Part shown: piece by piece, positions 22,201-22,896 of the stretch
How the letters are laid out: each line of letters begins with the position of its first letter
How positions within the stretch are numbered: position 1 is the first letter of the stretch
Position numbers and translations under genes: made by a program
Assembly (NCBI GenBank): GCA_001584585.1
Contig: LSYV01000013.1
Location: 1,182,833 to 1,205,728, forward strand
Origin: Gonium pectorale
Lineage: Eukaryota; Chlorophyta; Chlorophyceae; Chlamydomonadales; Volvocaceae
Reading direction: 5' to 3'
DNA: 22,896 bases
The notes under the pieces: model-generated
What the model was told of the DNA's origin: nothing
The model's database searches: none
The model's input: only the letters and a program-made list of their open reading frames with translations

Positions 22201-22896
22201 TCGCCGTCGCGCTCCGTCAGCCCGCCTCCGTCAGCCGGCGCCGCGCCGTGCGCTTCCAAGGCACCCACCGCCGTCGTTCCGCTGAACCGCCGTGAGCGGC
22301 CGCCGCGGCCGCGCGTTGCTGCCGTTGCTGCGGGGAGGTGCGCATGGTCCTGATGGTTGTGGTAGTGCCTGTATTGGTAGTGGTACATGAACGCGGGGTA
22401 GGGGAGCCGCCCGGCGCTGCCACCGTCTGGGCCGCTGCGGTCACCTGCTGCCTCACGGGCAGCCTCGCCTGGGTGCCCTATCGCCGCCGCCTTCACTGCA
22501 GCGGATGCCCGCACCGCCGTCGTCGCCATCACGGCGCCGGCGATGCCTGAGCCGCCCGCCATGCGGAGCCCCTGTGGGTCCAGCAACGCCGCCCTGTACT
22601 CCTCGTCCGCTGCCGCCGCGGCCTCCGGGTCGCCGCCGCCGTCACCGCCGGCCGCGCTGCTGCCGCCGTCACTGCCGACCGAGCCGCCGCCATGAGCATG
22701 GTGGCAGCGCTGGCGGCGCTGCGTCCTTGCGGCACCCGCGCCGACCGACCAGTGCTCGCGCGTGCGGTGCACCAGCGCGAGGAGGTCCAACAGCGCGCGG
22801 CGTGAAGCGTACAGCGAGGCGTGCTGCACCGACGCCTCCAGCAGAGCGTGCACAGTCGCGGGTGCGGGTGCACCTACGGCAGCAGCAGCGGCGGCG
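10285..22896 (-). CDS. VPS13: VPS13-family bridge-like lipid transfer protein, C-terminal part (5' end outside window)
   Basis: VPS13 proteins are long grooved bridges that move lipids between membranes at contact sites. The N-terminal chorein and groove part is off the right edge. Exons seen: >22896-22113, 21912-21289, 21057-17481, 17174-17011, 16812-16697, 16361-16184, 16024-14261, 13771-13568, 13256-12903 (3' end uncertain), 12459-12349, 12059-11760 and 11334-10285 (TGA stop). All other junctions keep phase (for example RQE|GTPHAV and PYR|IDNCTG). Together they give about 2,810 aa plus at least 260 aa from the first, partial exon. In order: WEPVLEPWEL before the VAB domain, six VAB-type repeats, an APT1-like region, an ATG2_C-like helix region (NVLKHYLA..MDIFGDVARL) and a C-terminal PH-like domain. 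Long Ala/Gly/Ser inserts lengthen most domains, as is common in volvocalean proteins. Family assignment is from motif order and is strong; which VPS13 paralogue this is cannot be told. Confidence 0.9.
11342..11363. repeat. Short (GGGTTT)n tract next to the last VPS13 exon
   Basis: About three and a half units of a G3T3 repeat, continuing into looser G/T-rich sequence up to about 11405. On the transcript it is a CCCAAA run ending seven bases before the TAG acceptor at 11335. It resembles a telomere-type repeat but lacks the A of the algal or plant telomere unit. Confidence 0.8.
11701..11750. repeat. (CCCGC)10 pentanucleotide microsatellite
   Basis: Ten perfect units, flanked on the left by CCTCG-type variants. 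It starts nine bases inside VPS13 intron 11 (donor at 11759), so the transcript reads GTGGGT then GGGGC repeats. Confidence 0.95.
13568..13771 (-). other. VPS13 ATG2_C-like helical segment (exon 8)
   Basis: This 68-codon exon encodes NVLKHYLACAPREALKLALS and MDIFGDVARLLAALGGGAWG, matching the family pattern HY..Q.L.Q.YK.LGS.DFLGNP..L...L..G. This amphipathic-helix region of VPS13 and ATG2 associates with membranes or lipid droplets in other organisms. The next exon opens with ALSVTFAASNSVVKSS, in line with the family's A.SN..SK.S motif. Confidence 0.75.
13967..14035 (+). repeat. About 70-bp dispersed repeat, copy B
   Basis: It lies in VPS13 intron 13772-14260 and is homologous to 5766-5835 in the neighbouring gene, same orientation. 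In both copies one minus-strand frame stays open and reads DERKRE.DGV.VGPS, which could be chance or a trace of a coding mobile element. Confidence 0.8.
14173..14241. repeat. 7-bp tandem repeat (TGTCCCC), about 10 units
   Basis: Ten units with two CGTCCCC variants, running into further C-rich sequence up to the exon-7 donor at 14260. On the transcript strand this is a run of GGGGACA repeats beginning about 20 nt after the 5' splice site. Confidence 0.95.
14261..16024 (-). other. VPS13 APT1-like region (exon 7)
   Basis: One exon of 588 codons. It starts with VGTVKDVSVVATL and VTADGPTRVLKVVD, the usual end of the VAB domain, then has LALSVVSERAEVLYGVLQGL, WDNCLRGAVYPIMLYSP and VYIEELQIGEIRISVSFAPA. 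The order and wording match the part of VPS13 known as APT1, which in yeast binds phosphoinositides. It ends with AMRLAVSLAHVEGAWLLLLP and RQEALAQ before the donor at 14260. A low-complexity insert of roughly 200 residues sits before VYIEELQIG. Confidence 0.75.
16184..21057 (-). other. VPS13 adaptor-binding (VAB / former SHR-BD) domain
   Basis: Six repeat-like strands carry an Asn in the same local setting: WVQNHLGQ (Asn codon 20625-20623), LRNDSGLW (20049-20047), LENDLPSP (19323-19321), WVYNCLGL (18795-18793), VVRNGLAA (17517-17515) and RIDNCTGE (16354-16352). In characterised VPS13 proteins this domain has six beta-rich repeats, each with a conserved Asn, and binds PxP-motif adaptors that target VPS13 to particular membranes. 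The last repeat is assembled from exons 4-6 and ends in the family pattern AYTWDEH..KKSVHLSLPG. Spacing between repeats is inflated by Ala/Gly/Ser/His-rich inserts, the largest at about 18000-18700. Confidence 0.8.
17306..17434. repeat. Imperfect direct repeat with an 82-bp period in a VPS13 intron
   Basis: 17306-17350 and 17388-17434 share GGAACATGA.CGGAGGGCT.C and CGACAC.GTC, and both end in CGGCAGGC or CCGCAGGC. The second copy abuts the region just after the exon-3 donor on the transcript. Both copies are in intron 17175-17480. Confidence 0.75.
21289..22896 (-). other. VPS13: region before the VAB domain (exons 1-2 in window)
   Basis: The first visible exon is open to the right edge (an acceptor near 22875 is also possible). 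It encodes helical sequence (ASLYASRRALLDLLALVHRT), a poly-acidic/Ala/Gly linker, a His/Tyr-rich patch (MYHYQYRHYHNHQDHAHL) and LCCLTLRVGKAAAVVYTDLQ before a GTGAAG donor at 22112. The second exon encodes FFLTASLQLDSYNLEKLGWE followed by PVLEPWELQ, matching the family hallmark SYYN..L..WEPLIEPW that precedes the adaptor-binding domain in VPS13 proteins. Confidence 0.8.

Noticed and set aside
1..22896. A defence system, biosynthetic cluster or other multi-gene functional module.
   Set aside because: The three genes are an ordinary ribosomal protein, a lipid-transfer protein and one unknown membrane protein; nothing in the sequence links them functionally.

Overview
The window looks like nuclear DNA of a chlorophyte green alga, probably a volvocalean relative of Chlamydomonas. 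The evidence is very high GC with long Ala/Gly/Ser/Pro-rich coding stretches, many short spliceosomal introns (150-600 nt, GTGAG/GTGCG donors, CAG acceptors), TGTAA-type poly(A) signals, and a cytosolic (eukaryotic) ribosomal protein SA gene. There is no prokaryotic operon structure, CRISPR array or recognisable tRNA/rRNA. The species call is an inference; the eukaryotic, intron-rich character is seen directly.

Three protein-coding genes lie head to tail, all on the minus strand, so they read from high to low coordinates. (1) 22896-10285: the C-terminal part of a giant VPS13-family bridge-like lipid-transfer protein; its 5' end lies beyond the right edge. I could join 12 exons, with one uncertain junction. 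(2) 8925-4395: a nine-exon gene for a 252-residue protein with about six membrane segments, which I cannot name. All eight introns join in phase. (3) 2874-628: the complete three-exon gene for 40S ribosomal protein SA (uS2), whose second intron is 1.33 kb.

Intergenic space is small. TGTAA motifs on the minus strand at 9340-9336 and 3402-3398 are the likely 3' ends of VPS13 and the membrane-protein gene, leaving about 0.4 kb and 0.5 kb for the next promoters. No TGTAA is visible in the 627 bases downstream of RPSA.

The non-coding parts are rich in repeats. A 124-bp dispersed element occurs twice in opposite orientation (3638-3761 and 6895-7018), with a third, decayed copy (7213-7305), all inside the membrane-protein transcription unit. 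A second element of about 70 bp is shared by introns of two genes (5766-5835 and 13967-14035). Two VPS13 introns carry G-rich tandem repeats within about 20 nt of the 5' splice site. The genes are not evidently functionally linked, and I see no sign of a dedicated multi-gene system; the most promising unknowns are the six-segment membrane protein and the repeats in its transcript.
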